From the NCBI RefSeq assembly GCF_902477725.1, contig NZ_CABSIF010000006.1, forward strand, positions 186,001-250,000: a DNA stretch of 64,000 nt, read 5' to 3'. Position 1 is the first letter of the stretch. Every line of letters starts with the position of its first letter. Of this stretch, positions 33,321 through 42,357 are shown piece by piece. The notes under the pieces were generated by a model, which saw nothing but the letters and a program-made list of their open reading frames with translations, was not told the DNA's origin and searched no databases. A program made the translations under genes and the position numbers. Origin of the DNA: an uncultured Desulfovibrio sp. Its GTDB lineage: Bacteria; Desulfobacterota; Desulfovibrionia; Desulfovibrionales; Desulfovibrionaceae.

Positions 33321-33926
33321 CTATTGGGCCATGTGTTCGGCAACCTGCTTGTGCAGAATCTCGCTGGTGGCGCGCCAATCGTCGCACAGCGGGATGAATT
33401 CATATTCAAGCAGGTCTGCCAGAAGAATCCAGTCTTCGTTTTCCAGCACGTCGCCCATTTCAGAAAGCAAGCTGGAAAATTTTTCGGTTTTTTCGGCAAA
33501 ATCGGGCAGAGCGCCATCCGTGTAGTTGGTGCGCAGTTCGCCCAGCATGCCCATGAAGTCGCGGGTCACGTCCAGCAGATCCTGAAAAAGTTCCAGGGCG
33601 TCCGTGTCAGAGGCGGCGCGGAATAACCGGGCCACTTCGCGCGAGCCGTGGGCCATCATCTGGGCAACCTTGCCCAATTCGGCGGACATATCCACAGCCA
33701 TTTCAGCCATGGGCACGGAGCGCACCTCAATGGAAGAAATTTCGGAGCAGGCGATGTCTTCGGCCTGATGCGGATAGATCTCGGAAAACGCTTCGTTGTT
33801 TACCAGAACGTCCGTTACCACGCGGTTGACCATCTGGTCTTCCTGCATGACATCCTTGAGCAGTTCTTCAAGGTTGGCAAAGGTAGAAATACTTTTTTCG
33901 CTTTGTGAGCCGTCTATGATTATCAT
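33321..33926 (-). CDS. Conserved acidic helical protein of unknown function
   Basis: 201 residues, acidic and helical, cytoplasmic by appearance. Stretches such as LEELLKDVMQEDQMVNRVV and FQDLLDVTRDFMGMLGELR suggest a coiled or bundle fold. No family was recognised. It starts behind GAGGAGGG. A perfect sigma-54 promoter lies 62 bases upstream, inside the 3' end of the glycosyltransferase gene. Co-transcription with the downstream helical protein suggests a joint role, probably in motility. Confidence 0.6.
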   Translation of the reverse strand: MIIIDGSQSEKSISTFANLEELLKDVMQEDQMVNRVVTDVLVNNEAFSEIYPHQAEDIACSEISSIEVRSVPMAEMAVDMSAELGKVAQMMAHGSREVARLFRAASDTDALELFQDLLDVTRDFMGMLGELRTNYTDGALPDFAEKTEKFSSLLSEMGDVLENEDWILLADLLEYEFIPLCDDWRATSEILHKQVAEHMAQ

Positions 33927-33983
33927 TCCAGTTCCCTCCTCTCCCCACAGGGAAGATTTTACCGTAATGTGTTCTGAGTATAT

Positions 33984-35711
33984 TTAAGCAAATGACGTGC
34001 CATCGGTAAATTTATGGCGCCAGATAACGAAATGCGCGCCAAGCTGGGCAGTAAGCTCCAGCAGGTCGTCCAGCCGGTCGCCGCGTTCCTGGCGCAGTTC
34101 ACGCCAGAAGGCTCCCAATGAGCGCAGCTCGGGGCAGGCATCAAGAACCGTTTGCAGGCGTTCGCAATTACGCAAAAACAATTGCCCTGCCTTGGGGCTC
34201 CTGCCCAGCAGTTGCCCTTGTTGCGTAAGCATTTCAAAAAGTTGTGCGGCCTGCTCCAGCGATGCCGCCATGCGTTGCGCAAATCCGGCAGAAAACGCGG
34301 CAGCCGGGCCGTCCACATGTGCTGTGCCGTGCGCAGATGCTGAAGGGGCATTTTCTTCAGACAGACAGGTGTCTGCGCTCTGTTGCTCCACAGCTGCGGG
34401 CCGGGCGGCATCGTCCAGTTCGTCAAGTATCTGACGCCAGAAAATCCGCTGCTGCGCAAGCCATAGGCTGCGATCTTCGGCGGCGTGCCTCGTAAGGCAG
34501 CGCACGGTCATAAATCCCTTGTCGTCCTGCTCCGTCAGCCATACGCGGGCCTCGTGCCCCACAAGGTCGAGTGGGGCGGCATCCCAGCGGCCAGCGTCAA
34601 GCCACGACAGGGCGAGGGATTCCACGCTCCGGGGGCTGACATGCGTCACACACGCCAGATTATTGGGGCAGGGGCGGCCAAAGGGGCAGGGATGGCAGGG
34701 CAGGGCAGGTTCCAGGCAGCAGCATCCGGGCAGATAGGGGCCGGTGTCGCAGGGCTGGGCCGTGGCAAGGAATATGGCCAGGCAGGGCACCCCAAGGCCA
34801 GCAGCTAGATGCATGGTGCCGGTATCGTTGGTAAACAACAATTTTGACCGGCGCAGCAAAGCCGCCAGTTGGGTAAGATTGGTCTTGCCCACGGCATCCA
34901 CCCAATGGCTTTGGGCAGCCTGTGCATAGGCCTCGGCCAGCGGGCGTTCGGCAGGTGAGCCAAGCAGCACCGGGCAGAGCTTACGCTCGCGCCACAGCCG
35001 GTCGCCCACCTCGGCAAAAAAATGTGCGGGCCACTGCCGCCGTGCTTCACTTGCGCCCAACTGCATGGCCACAAAACCGCATGTCTCTGGCGGAGCCCCG
35101 GCAAGCAGGGCATCCGCCGCATCCTGGGCATCCTGCGGCGGATCGGCCAGCCCTTGGCGAGTCTGCACGGCTGCGGCTGCTGGTGTGTGCGGCGCGCCAA
35201 CCATGCGGAACATATCCGCAATATTGAAGGGAGCGCTTAGACGGTTTGTAGCGCCGCTGTTCAGGAATGTGGACCAGATGCCCCTGTTCTGCCCAAAACC
35301 GTGCGCGTCAAGGCAGAAACCGCGAATTTCGGCCTGCCCGTCCGCCTGCCCGCCAGCCAGCAGGCCTGTGAGCAGCCGCGCAGGCAGGGTGGTAGTCAGG
35401 TTGACAACGCAGCCGGGCCTGGCTTCGCTCCTGACGGCGCGGGCAAATTCCAGCAGAAGGGCCGTTGCAATGCGCCAATCCTTGTCCATGTCGGCCATGA
35501 GCCGCGCGCCGGGCAGGGGCCAGGTGCGCTCCACATGGCGCAGCAGGGGCTGGGCGCTGGAGAAATTGTCCAGACACACCAGATGTACAGTCTGGCCCTG
35601 ACGATGCAGATCCTCAATGAGGGGCTGGCATTGCAGAAGGTCGCCAAATCGCGTCAGGTTGATGACCAGTGTGGTGCCTGAGCGGTCAGCCGCAGAGCTG
35701 GTGGTCTCCAT
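33984..35711 (-). CDS. GT9 (heptosyltransferase-like) glycosyltransferase with long C-terminal extension
   Basis: 575 residues. The GT9 fold is recognised from INLTRFGDLLQCQPLIEDL at the N-terminus and LLFTNDTGTMHLAAGLGVPC near residues 290-310, the ADP-heptose-binding region. About 215 residues follow the usual GT9 length; they are helical and match no family I know. The gene lies 12 bases after the lysozyme-like gene on the same strand and probably shares its sigma-54 promoter. That points to a flagellar rather than a lipopolysaccharide role, which is inference. Its last codons contain the promoter of the next gene. Confidence 0.75.
   Translation of the reverse strand: METTSSAADRSGTTLVINLTRFGDLLQCQPLIEDLHRQGQTVHLVCLDNFSSAQPLLRHVERTWPLPGARLMADMDKDWRIATALLLEFARAVRSEARPGCVVNLTTTLPARLLTGLLAGGQADGQAEIRGFCLDAHGFGQNRGIWSTFLNSGATNRLSAPFNIADMFRMVGAPHTPAAAAVQTRQGLADPPQDAQDAADALLAGAPPETCGFVAMQLGASEARRQWPAHFFAEVGDRLWRERKLCPVLLGSPAERPLAEAYAQAAQSHWVDAVGKTNLTQLAALLRRSKLLFTNDTGTMHLAAGLGVPCLAIFLATAQPCDTGPYLPGCCCLEPALPCHPCPFGRPCPNNLACVTHVSPRSVESLALSWLDAGRWDAAPLDLVGHEARVWLTEQDDKGFMTVRCLTRHAAEDRSLWLAQQRIFWRQILDELDDAARPAAVEQQSADTCLSEENAPSASAHGTAHVDGPAAAFSAGFAQRMAASLEQAAQLFEMLTQQGQLLGRSPKAGQLFLRNCERLQTVLDACPELRSLGAFWRELRQERGDRLDDLLELTAQLGAHFVIWRHKFTDGTSFA
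33988..34002 (-). promoter_or_regulatory. Sigma-54 promoter inside the GT9 gene end
   Basis: The minus strand reads TGGCACGTCATTTGC, an exact TGGCAC-N5-TTGC. The predicted start near 33976 gives a 50-nt leader for the gene starting at 33926. The motif overlaps the last six codons of the GT9 gene. Confidence 0.75.
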
Positions 35712-35723
35712 TGCTTGGCCGCC

Positions 35724-36857
35724 TTATGCCAGCGCCGAGGTTTTGCCGCCGTTCAGAAGGTTCAGGGCCAGGGCCTTTTCCTGCTTGAAGCGGTTGGCCA
35801 CGGCTGCCTGAATATTGCTGTCGGAAGATCCAAACTGCCCCACGCGTATGTTGTACACGTTGTTGATGAGGTTGCGTTCATAGGCCGCATCGGTCGGTTT
35901 GCCGCTCATGGCGTGCGCCCGCTCGAAAATGCGGGCCGCGCCCGCAGGGCCGTGCTGCACGGATGTGCTCCAGATAACCTCGCGCATGGCTGTGGAAACC
36001 TTGTCGGGGTTCAGCCCGATGCGTTGCGCAATGGAATCCAGTGCGGGTTTGTAATGGCTCTGACGCACAAAGGCCTCCTGAAGATCCTCAAAACGCTGCG
36101 GCTGTTCGCTGGCGATGGCGCGCCAGGTGTCGGGCATGGCGCCCTTGCGGCTGCCGGTATTGCCGGGGCCGGAGGAACGCAGGCGCTTGGAAAGATCAGG
36201 CGCTTCTGTATCCAGAAAATCCAGAAAATCCTTCAGGCTGCCCGCGCGTGACGATACCTGATACTTACCGTAGGAGGTGCCGCCGTTGCGGTCATAGCCC
36301 ACGGCGGCAATGCCGTCGCTGCCAGACTCAAAGCGGGCTGAAAGCTGACCGAGCTCCATGTCCTCGACCTTATGCGAGGCCTTGGTGCGGGCCTGAGCCT
36401 GGGGCTGGGTGCGCGAATGGACAAAATCGCCCATGCTGAGCCCCTTGACGCGGTTGTCCATGGCGCTGGTCATGGAGCGCAGATGCCGGGCAGTACCCAT
36501 GCTGCGGGCAAGATCAAGGGTGGAGTTGCCGCCGGATACTGTTTGCATGAGGCTGTCAATGGCCTTGGTCTGCCGCATGTCGGTTTCTGCCTTGCTGAAT
36601 ACCTGCGTGCGGGCAAGATCGCTTGGCGAGCGCCCTGCCAGTACCATGCCCTGCTGCCCCATGTTCCCGGCCAGGGCCATGCCTGTGCGCTGCGTTTCGG
36701 CAGTGCTGGCGTTTTCCGCATTGGTGGTCTGGCCGCTCATGATGTTGGCAAAGGACGCGGGGTTTCCGGCCTGCGCAGGCGCAGTGCGGCGTGGAGCTCC
36801 CGCCTGGGCCTTTTGTGCATCAGATGGGGGGCGGATCAGAAAATTGGAAAGTGCCAT
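35724..36857 (-). CDS. Lysozyme/transglycosylase-like protein under sigma-54 control
   Basis: 377 residues. The first about 160 residues are Ala/Thr/Gln-rich and disordered-looking. The C-terminal part has LSARFESGSDGIAAVGYD with a likely catalytic Glu in FESG, GGTSYGKYQVSSRAG and later GAMPDTWRAIA, which resembles lysozyme-like hydrolases found in phage tails and secretion systems. No signal peptide is seen, which fits export through the flagellar apparatus (FlgJ-like cell-wall clearing). The ATG at 36857 follows AGGAGG. A perfect -24/-12 promoter lies 42 bases upstream. Confidence 0.65.
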   Translation of the reverse strand: MALSNFLIRPPSDAQKAQAGAPRRTAPAQAGNPASFANIMSGQTTNAENASTAETQRTGMALAGNMGQQGMVLAGRSPSDLARTQVFSKAETDMRQTKAIDSLMQTVSGGNSTLDLARSMGTARHLRSMTSAMDNRVKGLSMGDFVHSRTQPQAQARTKASHKVEDMELGQLSARFESGSDGIAAVGYDRNGGTSYGKYQVSSRAGSLKDFLDFLDTEAPDLSKRLRSSGPGNTGSRKGAMPDTWRAIASEQPQRFEDLQEAFVRQSHYKPALDSIAQRIGLNPDKVSTAMREVIWSTSVQHGPAGAARIFERAHAMSGKPTDAAYERNLINNVYNIRVGQFGSSDSNIQAAVANRFKQEKALALNLLNGGKTSALA

Positions 36858-36898
36858 GTGTTCCTCCTGCGGGGCTGAGGCTCCGCGTTGAGGAAAAA

Positions 36899-36913
36899 GC
36901 AAGTACAGTGCCA
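36899..36913 (-). promoter_or_regulatory. Sigma-54 promoter of the lysozyme-like gene
   Basis: The minus strand reads TGGCACTGTACTTGC, an exact TGGCAC-N5-TTGC. The predicted start is near 36887, giving a 30-nt leader. Confidence 0.85.
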
Positions 36914-37018
36914 ACTCTGGATATGCGCGGGTAAAACGACAGGTTATATTTTGCGGATCGGGCCTGCGCCGGAATGCTGACGCTGGCGCAGGAACCAGTC
37001 CGGGCCGCCGTCAATAAC

Positions 37019-37047
37019 AAGGGCAACCGACTCTGTCGGTTGCCCTT
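37019..37047 (-). terminator. Hairpin after the TraT-like gene
   Basis: AAGGGCAACCGAC (37019-37031) and GTCGGTTGCCCTT (37035-37047) form a perfect 13-bp stem with a 3-nt loop, 50 bases past the stop codon. The minus-strand tail is GTTATTG, so the T-run is poor. Confidence 0.65.
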
Positions 37048-37097
37048 GGGAAAGACAATGGGGTGGGAGTCAGGCCGGGCCTTCCGCGCGGAAGCAG

Positions 37098-37733
37098 CTA
37101 CTGCTTGGCGGGTTGGGTTGGTGCTTCTTCGGTGTTGGCGCGGTGAACGGAAGTCGCCAGTTCCTTGGCAAGGGTTTCGGCAAAGACCGGGGGCATGCCC
37201 GCGCCCGTCTTGAATTCCTGATGGACGAGCAGGGCAATGCGCATCTGGCTGCTGCCAACGGCATTGCGTTTGCCAATGTTTTTGAGGTTTGTGCGGCGGG
37301 AACCCTGAGTGCTGGGGACATGGCGCTGCACCAGCAATACATCCGCCACCATGGCGGTGCCGCCCTTGCCGCTCAGTTGCGAGGGGGCGTCATACCCGGC
37401 AGTCACCACCTGACGGGCGGTTTCCGGTGCGGTTGTTCCGGCAGCGAGCACTACAATCTGAAGAATGTAGCCAGCCTCGCTGGGGTTTGGCACTACCGTG
37501 TAGCCCTTGCGTTGCAGCCATGTTTCCACCTGGGTGCGCAGGCCGAAAATCTTGTTGGTATTGTCGCGCACGTTGACATAAACCGCCGGATGGATGTTCA
37601 CATCGGCTTCCGGCTCCTCAATCTGGCCCTGGCGCAGCACTTCCACACGTGCGGCGTCCGCCGGTTGGCGCACGCACCCGCACAGGGAGGCAAATGCCAG
37701 GCACAGCATCAGAATATAACGGATAAAGGACAT
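37098..37733 (-). CDS. TraT-like outer-membrane lipoprotein
   Basis: 211 residues. It has a lipoprotein signal peptide (LMLCLAFASLCGC; acylated Cys probably at residue 19). The mature part has VNIHPAVYVNVRDNTNK and LQRKGYTVVPNPSEAGYIL, which parallel the TraT surface-exclusion/serum-resistance family (ILQ segment and KGYxVV). The hydrophobic Gly-rich insertion of TraT is reduced. The ATG at 37733 follows AAAGGAG. It is tandem with a second lipoprotein gene 125 bases upstream. Confidence 0.7.
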   Translation of the reverse strand: MSFIRYILMLCLAFASLCGCVRQPADAARVEVLRQGQIEEPEADVNIHPAVYVNVRDNTNKIFGLRTQVETWLQRKGYTVVPNPSEAGYILQIVVLAAGTTAPETARQVVTAGYDAPSQLSGKGGTAMVADVLLVQRHVPSTQGSRRTNLKNIGKRNAVGSSQMRIALLVHQEFKTGAGMPPVFAETLAKELATSVHRANTEEAPTQPAKQ

Positions 37734-37857
37734 ACGGCTCCTTTGAGATGCCGCCGCCAAAAAGGCGCGGATCTGAGTTGTATTCGGGGGGGGGAGATAG
37801 TATTTGCGACCAGCCTCGCCGGGCGAGGGCCGGAATGCGGATAGCGTTGGCGCGAAA

Positions 37858-38568
37858 TCAGGAGCGCAGCGACTCGAGAATTTTTCGGCTTAATGTGTCC
37901 TCTAGGGCGGGCAGGATTTCCTCCTTGCCCATGTTGGCTCCTTCAGCGCGCACCGTGGTGCGGTGCATGTCCGCATCTGACGGTTCCCGTCCGTTGCGGC
38001 CCACGCCTACAAGAGCTTTCATTCCCCATATTTTGCTTTTGCCGGAACTGTCCAGCAGGGCCACGCCCAGGCCAAGGGCCGCTCCGGCACCTGCCCCCCA
38101 GGCTGCCCCGCTTCTGCCGCCGGTTGTGCCGCCAAGCAGCACGCCCAGCATGGCTCCGGTGGCGGTTGAACCCAGGGCATGTCCTGCGCTCACAGGCGCG
38201 TTGCGCGAACCCAGAGGGTAGATGTCCTCCACCTTCACGCGTATGAGCAGGTCTGCCTTTTGCGCCGAATCGGCGGGGGTCAGATCTTTTTCGCTCTGTA
38301 AATAACTCGTGAGCATGGATTCAAAGTCGGCGTTAAACGAGGCGTCGCCGCCGCTCACTGTCACGTGCACGGTCTGCCCTTTGCGCACCTGCACACTTTG
38401 CAGCGGCGCATCAGAAACGTCTGCATCTCTGCTTGGCTGCGCTTCGGAATCTGCGGCAGGTGGGGTGCCCGGCTGCTCCTGATGCGTGGCGCAACCCGCG
38501 CCAAAAGCAAGCAGGGTCAGCAGGCACAGAACAGCGGCAAAGTTACGTGGCAGAAAACAGATTGGCAT
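37858..38568 (-). CDS. TraT-like lipoprotein with Gly-rich segment
   Basis: 236 residues. It has a lipoprotein signal (LLTLLAFGAGC). The mature part has a Pro/Ala-rich spacer, a domain with VTVSGGDASFNADFESMLTS, then a long Gly/Ala hydrophobic stretch at about residues 130-170 (ATGAMLGVLLGGTTGG and following), which recalls the TraT membrane insertion. The ATG at 38568 follows AAGGAAG. It may be a divergent TraT paralog of the next gene. Function unknown. Confidence 0.6.
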   Translation of the reverse strand: MPICFLPRNFAAVLCLLTLLAFGAGCATHQEQPGTPPAADSEAQPSRDADVSDAPLQSVQVRKGQTVHVTVSGGDASFNADFESMLTSYLQSEKDLTPADSAQKADLLIRVKVEDIYPLGSRNAPVSAGHALGSTATGAMLGVLLGGTTGGRSGAAWGAGAGAALGLGVALLDSSGKSKIWGMKALVGVGRNGREPSDADMHRTTVRAEGANMGKEEILPALEDTLSRKILESLRS

Positions 38569-38962
38569 ATGCTTCCTTGCAATTTTGAACGACACTATCA
38601 TAAATAGCGCAGATTGGCCTTGCTGTCCAGTTTGGCACGGTTGGCCCCAGGGTAAGCGGTGTTGGCGCATGGCACTGAGACAGGTCGGGACTTGACAAAT
38701 GCTTCGTACTTGACGCTATTGGTTGTGTCGCGCATGGCCGCCAACGGGGCGTTATGGCGCTGCAATGGATTTTGGCAACGAAAAATAATCGTTGCGAGGG
38801 CGTGTTGCGTTGCGATTGCACGTAAGAAAAATTGCGCGAAAACGCCGCGCTGGCAACCATATAAGTGACGGTGCAGGGTGCGGGCGGCAGCCACGCGATG
38901 GCGTGAGCGTTAACAGGGCCGCGCGTCTTTTGCCGGCAAGCACGAGATAACCGAGGGGCAGC
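38569..38962. other. 394-bp region between divergent lipoprotein and topA genes
   Basis: No gene found. A short hairpin is present (GCAACGA 38775-38781 with TCGTTGC 38789-38795). A weak TTGACA (38692-38697), then 17 bases, then GCTATT could be a topA promoter but is too poor to call. AT content is slightly raised. Confidence 0.4.
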
Positions 38963-41203
38963 ATGGGCAAACAGCTTATCATTGTGGAATCACCCGCCAA
39001 GGTGAAGACCATCAAGAAGTTTCTGGGGCCGCAGTACATGGTGCAGGCCAGTGTTGGCCATGTGCGCGACCTGCCGTCCAGCTCGCTTGGTGTGGACGAA
39101 GCCAACGACTTTGCGCCGCACTACGAGGTTATAGACAATAAAAAGAATGTGGTCAGCGAACTCCGCGCTGCCGCTTCCAAAGCCGATACCGTATATCTTG
39201 CGCCCGACCCCGACCGTGAGGGAGAGGCCATTGCCTGGCATGTAGCGGAGCTTATCCGCGACAAAGCCAAGGACATCAAACGTATCCAGTTCAACGAGAT
39301 CACGGCCAAGGCGGTGAAAGAAGCCCTGGCGCATCCGCGCGAGCTCAACGGGCATCTTTTTGACGCCCAGCAGGCCCGCCGTGTGCTGGACCGTCTGGTG
39401 GGCTACAAAATTTCGCCCCTGCTGTGGAAGTCCATCAAGCGCGGTATTTCTGCCGGGCGTGTGCAGTCAGTGGCCCTGCGCCTCATCGTTGAGCGCGAGG
39501 AGGCCCGCGAGGTCTTCAAGCCCGAAGAATACTGGCTGTTCAAGGCTCTGCTGGCTGCGGACGTTCCGCCGCCCTTCAAGGCCGAGCTTGCCAAGGTGGG
39601 CGGCAAAAAGGCTGTGGTCAGCAATGCGGCCCAGGCCAAGGATATTGAAGACGCCATGGCGGGCAAGCCCTTTGTGGTGGAAAGCGTGGAAGAAAAAGAG
39701 CGCGAACGCGCTCCGCAGCCGCCTTTCATTACCTCAACCTTGCAGCAGGCTGCCAACCAGCGCCTCTCGTACACGGCCAAGCGCACCATGAATATTGCCC
39801 AGCGTCTGTACGAAGGCGTTGAACTGGGCGACAGGGGGCTTACGGCCCTCATCACTTACATGCGTACCGACTCCACACGCATTGCCGATGAAGCCCGCGA
39901 TGCGGCCAAGGCCTTTATTGAAGGCAGTTTTGGCAAGGAATATCTGCCCAAGCGGGCCAGGGTCTACAAGGCCAAGGGCGGCGCGCAGGACGCGCATGAA
40001 GCCATCCGCCCTGTTGACGTGGCCATCACGCCAGATGAGGTGAAAACTCACCTGCCGCCGGAGCAGTACAATCTTTATCGGCTCATCTGGTCGCGCTTTG
40101 TGGCCTCGCAGATGGCCGGGGCGCGCTTTCACGACACCACGGCCAGTATTGCCTGCGCGCATACGCAGTGGAAAGCCAAGGGCGAGCGCCTGTTGTTCCC
40201 CGGTTTTCTGGCGGCCATGCCGCGCGGCAAGGATGAGGCGGACGCTGAGCTGCCGCCCCTGACCGCTGGGCAGACGCTCACGCTCGAAAAGCTCGACAAG
40301 GAACAGAAGTTCACCCAGCCCCCGGCCCGCTTCAGCGAAGCAAGCCTTGTGCGCGAGCTGGAAGAACTGGGCATCGGGCGTCCTTCAACCTATGCGGCCA
40401 TTATTTCCACCCTTCAGGACAGGGAATACGTGAGCCTGAAGGAACGCCATTTTGTGCCCACCGACCTTGGGCGCGTGGTATGCACCCAGCTTGTGGAGCA
40501 TTTCGGCAAGCTCATGGACGTGGGTTTCACCGCTCAGATGGAAGAAAACCTGGACAAGGTGGCCGAAGGTCAGGAACAGTGGGTCGAACTGCTGCGGCGT
40601 TTTTCGGAAGATTTCAATCCCACGCTGGCGGCTGCGTCCAAAAATATGAAGAGCCTCAAGGGGGGCATGCCCGCGAACCTGCCCTGCCCGGAGTGCGGCA
40701 AGGATCTGCTCATCAAGTTTGGCAAGGCCGGGGCTTTTCTGGCCTGTTCGGGCTATCCGGAATGCCGCTACACCAGCAATTTTGAACGCACGGAAGACGG
40801 CACCGTGGAAGCCGTGGCCCAGGAAAAACCCCAGTATGAAAAGGTGGGGGACTGCCCGCAGTGCGGCAAAGACCTGGTGATCAAGAAGTCCCGCACGGGC
40901 AGCAGCTTCATTGCCTGCACGGGCTATCCCGATTGCAAGTACGCGGCTCCGCTTTCCACCGGGGTGCCTTGCCCGCGTTGCGGCAAGGGCTCGCTGGTTG
41001 AAAAAAGCACCAAGCGCGGCAAGATATTCTATTCATGCGACCAGTACCCGCAGTGTGATTTTGCCCTGTGGGACAAACCCGTGCCCGGCCCCTGCCCACG
41101 GTGCAATTCGCCCTATCTGATTGAAAAGAAAAGCCGCGATGGCGCAAAGGTCATCTGCCCTGTCAAAGGGTGCGGCTATGTGAAGGAGGATGGAGATGGG
41201 TAA
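38963..41203 (+). CDS. topA: DNA topoisomerase I
   Basis: 746 residues, relaxes negative supercoils. The Toprim domain opens with IIVESPAKVKTIKKFLG and contains the PDPDREGEAIAWH metal site near residue 78. The active-site Tyr lies in ITYMRTDSTRI near residue 300. The C-terminus carries four zinc-ribbon modules: CPECGKD, CPQCGKD, CPRCGKG and CPRCNSP, each followed by a second Cys pair, the last degenerate (CPVKGCGY). It overlaps xdhC by eight bases, so the two are co-transcribed. Confidence 0.95.
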   Translation: MGKQLIIVESPAKVKTIKKFLGPQYMVQASVGHVRDLPSSSLGVDEANDFAPHYEVIDNKKNVVSELRAAASKADTVYLAPDPDREGEAIAWHVAELIRDKAKDIKRIQFNEITAKAVKEALAHPRELNGHLFDAQQARRVLDRLVGYKISPLLWKSIKRGISAGRVQSVALRLIVEREEAREVFKPEEYWLFKALLAADVPPPFKAELAKVGGKKAVVSNAAQAKDIEDAMAGKPFVVESVEEKERERAPQPPFITSTLQQAANQRLSYTAKRTMNIAQRLYEGVELGDRGLTALITYMRTDSTRIADEARDAAKAFIEGSFGKEYLPKRARVYKAKGGAQDAHEAIRPVDVAITPDEVKTHLPPEQYNLYRLIWSRFVASQMAGARFHDTTASIACAHTQWKAKGERLLFPGFLAAMPRGKDEADAELPPLTAGQTLTLEKLDKEQKFTQPPARFSEASLVRELEELGIGRPSTYAAIISTLQDREYVSLKERHFVPTDLGRVVCTQLVEHFGKLMDVGFTAQMEENLDKVAEGQEQWVELLRRFSEDFNPTLAAASKNMKSLKGGMPANLPCPECGKDLLIKFGKAGAFLACSGYPECRYTSNFERTEDGTVEAVAQEKPQYEKVGDCPQCGKDLVIKKSRTGSSFIACTGYPDCKYAAPLSTGVPCPRCGKGSLVEKSTKRGKIFYSCDQYPQCDFALWDKPVPGPCPRCNSPYLIEKKSRDGAKVICPVKGCGYVKEDGDG

Positions 41204-42356
41204 GAAAAACGAGGCCTCTCTGTTGCCTTCAAACGGCGAAGGCCCCAAGGGCACGCCGGAATCTCTGGTGACAACCCCGTGGGAAGACACGCTTGAAGCC
41301 CGCGCCGCGGCCCTGCTGACGGGGGGCGAACCTCTGGTGCTTGTGACTGTGGTGAGCCGCACAGGCTCTGCCCCGCGCGAAGCCGGAACCCGCGCCCTTC
41401 AGACGCGCAACGGATTTGAAGGAACAGTGGGCGGCGGCCTGCTTGAAGCCCGCGCCATGGAAGCGGCCCGCAACAGCCTTGCAAGCGGCCTTTCTGCGCG
41501 TGTTTCGTGCGACATGAGCGGCTTTACGCCCAACAGCGACATGATCTGCGGCGGCGGTATGGAAGTACTGTGCGAGGTGCTCGCACCACGTCAGGCTGAA
41601 ATGTTCGCCCTTGCGGCAGAGGTGCTGCGGCTGGGCGGTCGGGGCGCATGGCTGGTTGAACTGCGCCAGGACGGCGTTTCGCTGCATGGCGAGGCGGAAA
41701 CCCCGCAGCGGCGGCTGTTTGTGGACGCCTTGCCGGAGCATGCCGTTCAGCCCGAAGGCGTGACCCTGGGGCTGGACGCGGTAAACTCCCAGCTTGAGAC
41801 GCGCAAGGGCCGCCCTGGCCTGGTAGACGTGGACGGACGCATCTTTTACGTGGAACCTCTGGATGCGCCACCTGTGCTCCTGCTGTGCGGCGGCGGGCAC
41901 GTGTCGCTGGAAGTTGCGCGGCTGGCCCATTCTTGCGGCTTTGTGGTGGATGTGGTCGATGACCGCGAAGAGTTTTCCAATGCGGGGCGCTTCCCCATGG
42001 CCCGCCATTGCCGGGTTTTGCCGGGCTACGAAAATCTTGTGCAGACCTGCGACATCGGGCGCAGACATTTTGTGGCCATTATCACGCGCGGGCACAGTTT
42101 TGACCGTGAGGCCTTGGCTCAGGCCCTGACAAGTCATGCCCAGTATGTGGGGATGATCGGCAGCAGAACCAAGCGCGAACAGGTCTATGCCGCTTTGCGC
42201 AAGCAGGGTGTGCCGGATGCGGAACTGGCTGCCGTATGCTGCCCCATTGGCCTTTCTATAGAGGCGGAAACCCCGCAGCAGATTGCAGTTTCCATCGTGG
42301 CCGAACTGCTGGCCGCCCGTGCCGGAACCCTGATGCGCCTGCGGTTTGACGACTAG
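41196..42356 (+). CDS. XdhC/CoxI-type molybdenum-enzyme accessory protein
   Basis: About 386 residues. The N-terminal XdhC domain shows VTVVSRTGSAPREAGTRAL and GTVGGGLLEA; the C-terminal Rossmann domain has LLLCGGGHVSLEVARLA near residue 228 and MIGSRTKREQV. In known systems XdhC binds molybdenum cofactor and matures xanthine dehydrogenase-type enzymes. The ATG at 41196 follows AAGGAGG at a good distance, whereas 41190 is too close to it. No xanthine dehydrogenase or other molybdoenzyme is nearby, so its client is elsewhere. Confidence 0.88.
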   Translation: MGKKNEASLLPSNGEGPKGTPESLVTTPWEDTLEARAAALLTGGEPLVLVTVVSRTGSAPREAGTRALQTRNGFEGTVGGGLLEARAMEAARNSLASGLSARVSCDMSGFTPNSDMICGGGMEVLCEVLAPRQAEMFALAAEVLRLGGRGAWLVELRQDGVSLHGEAETPQRRLFVDALPEHAVQPEGVTLGLDAVNSQLETRKGRPGLVDVDGRIFYVEPLDAPPVLLLCGGGHVSLEVARLAHSCGFVVDVVDDREEFSNAGRFPMARHCRVLPGYENLVQTCDIGRRHFVAIITRGHSFDREALAQALTSHAQYVGMIGSRTKREQVYAALRKQGVPDAELAAVCCPIGLSIEAETPQQIAVSIVAELLAARAGTLMRLRFDD

Positions 42357-42357
42357 A

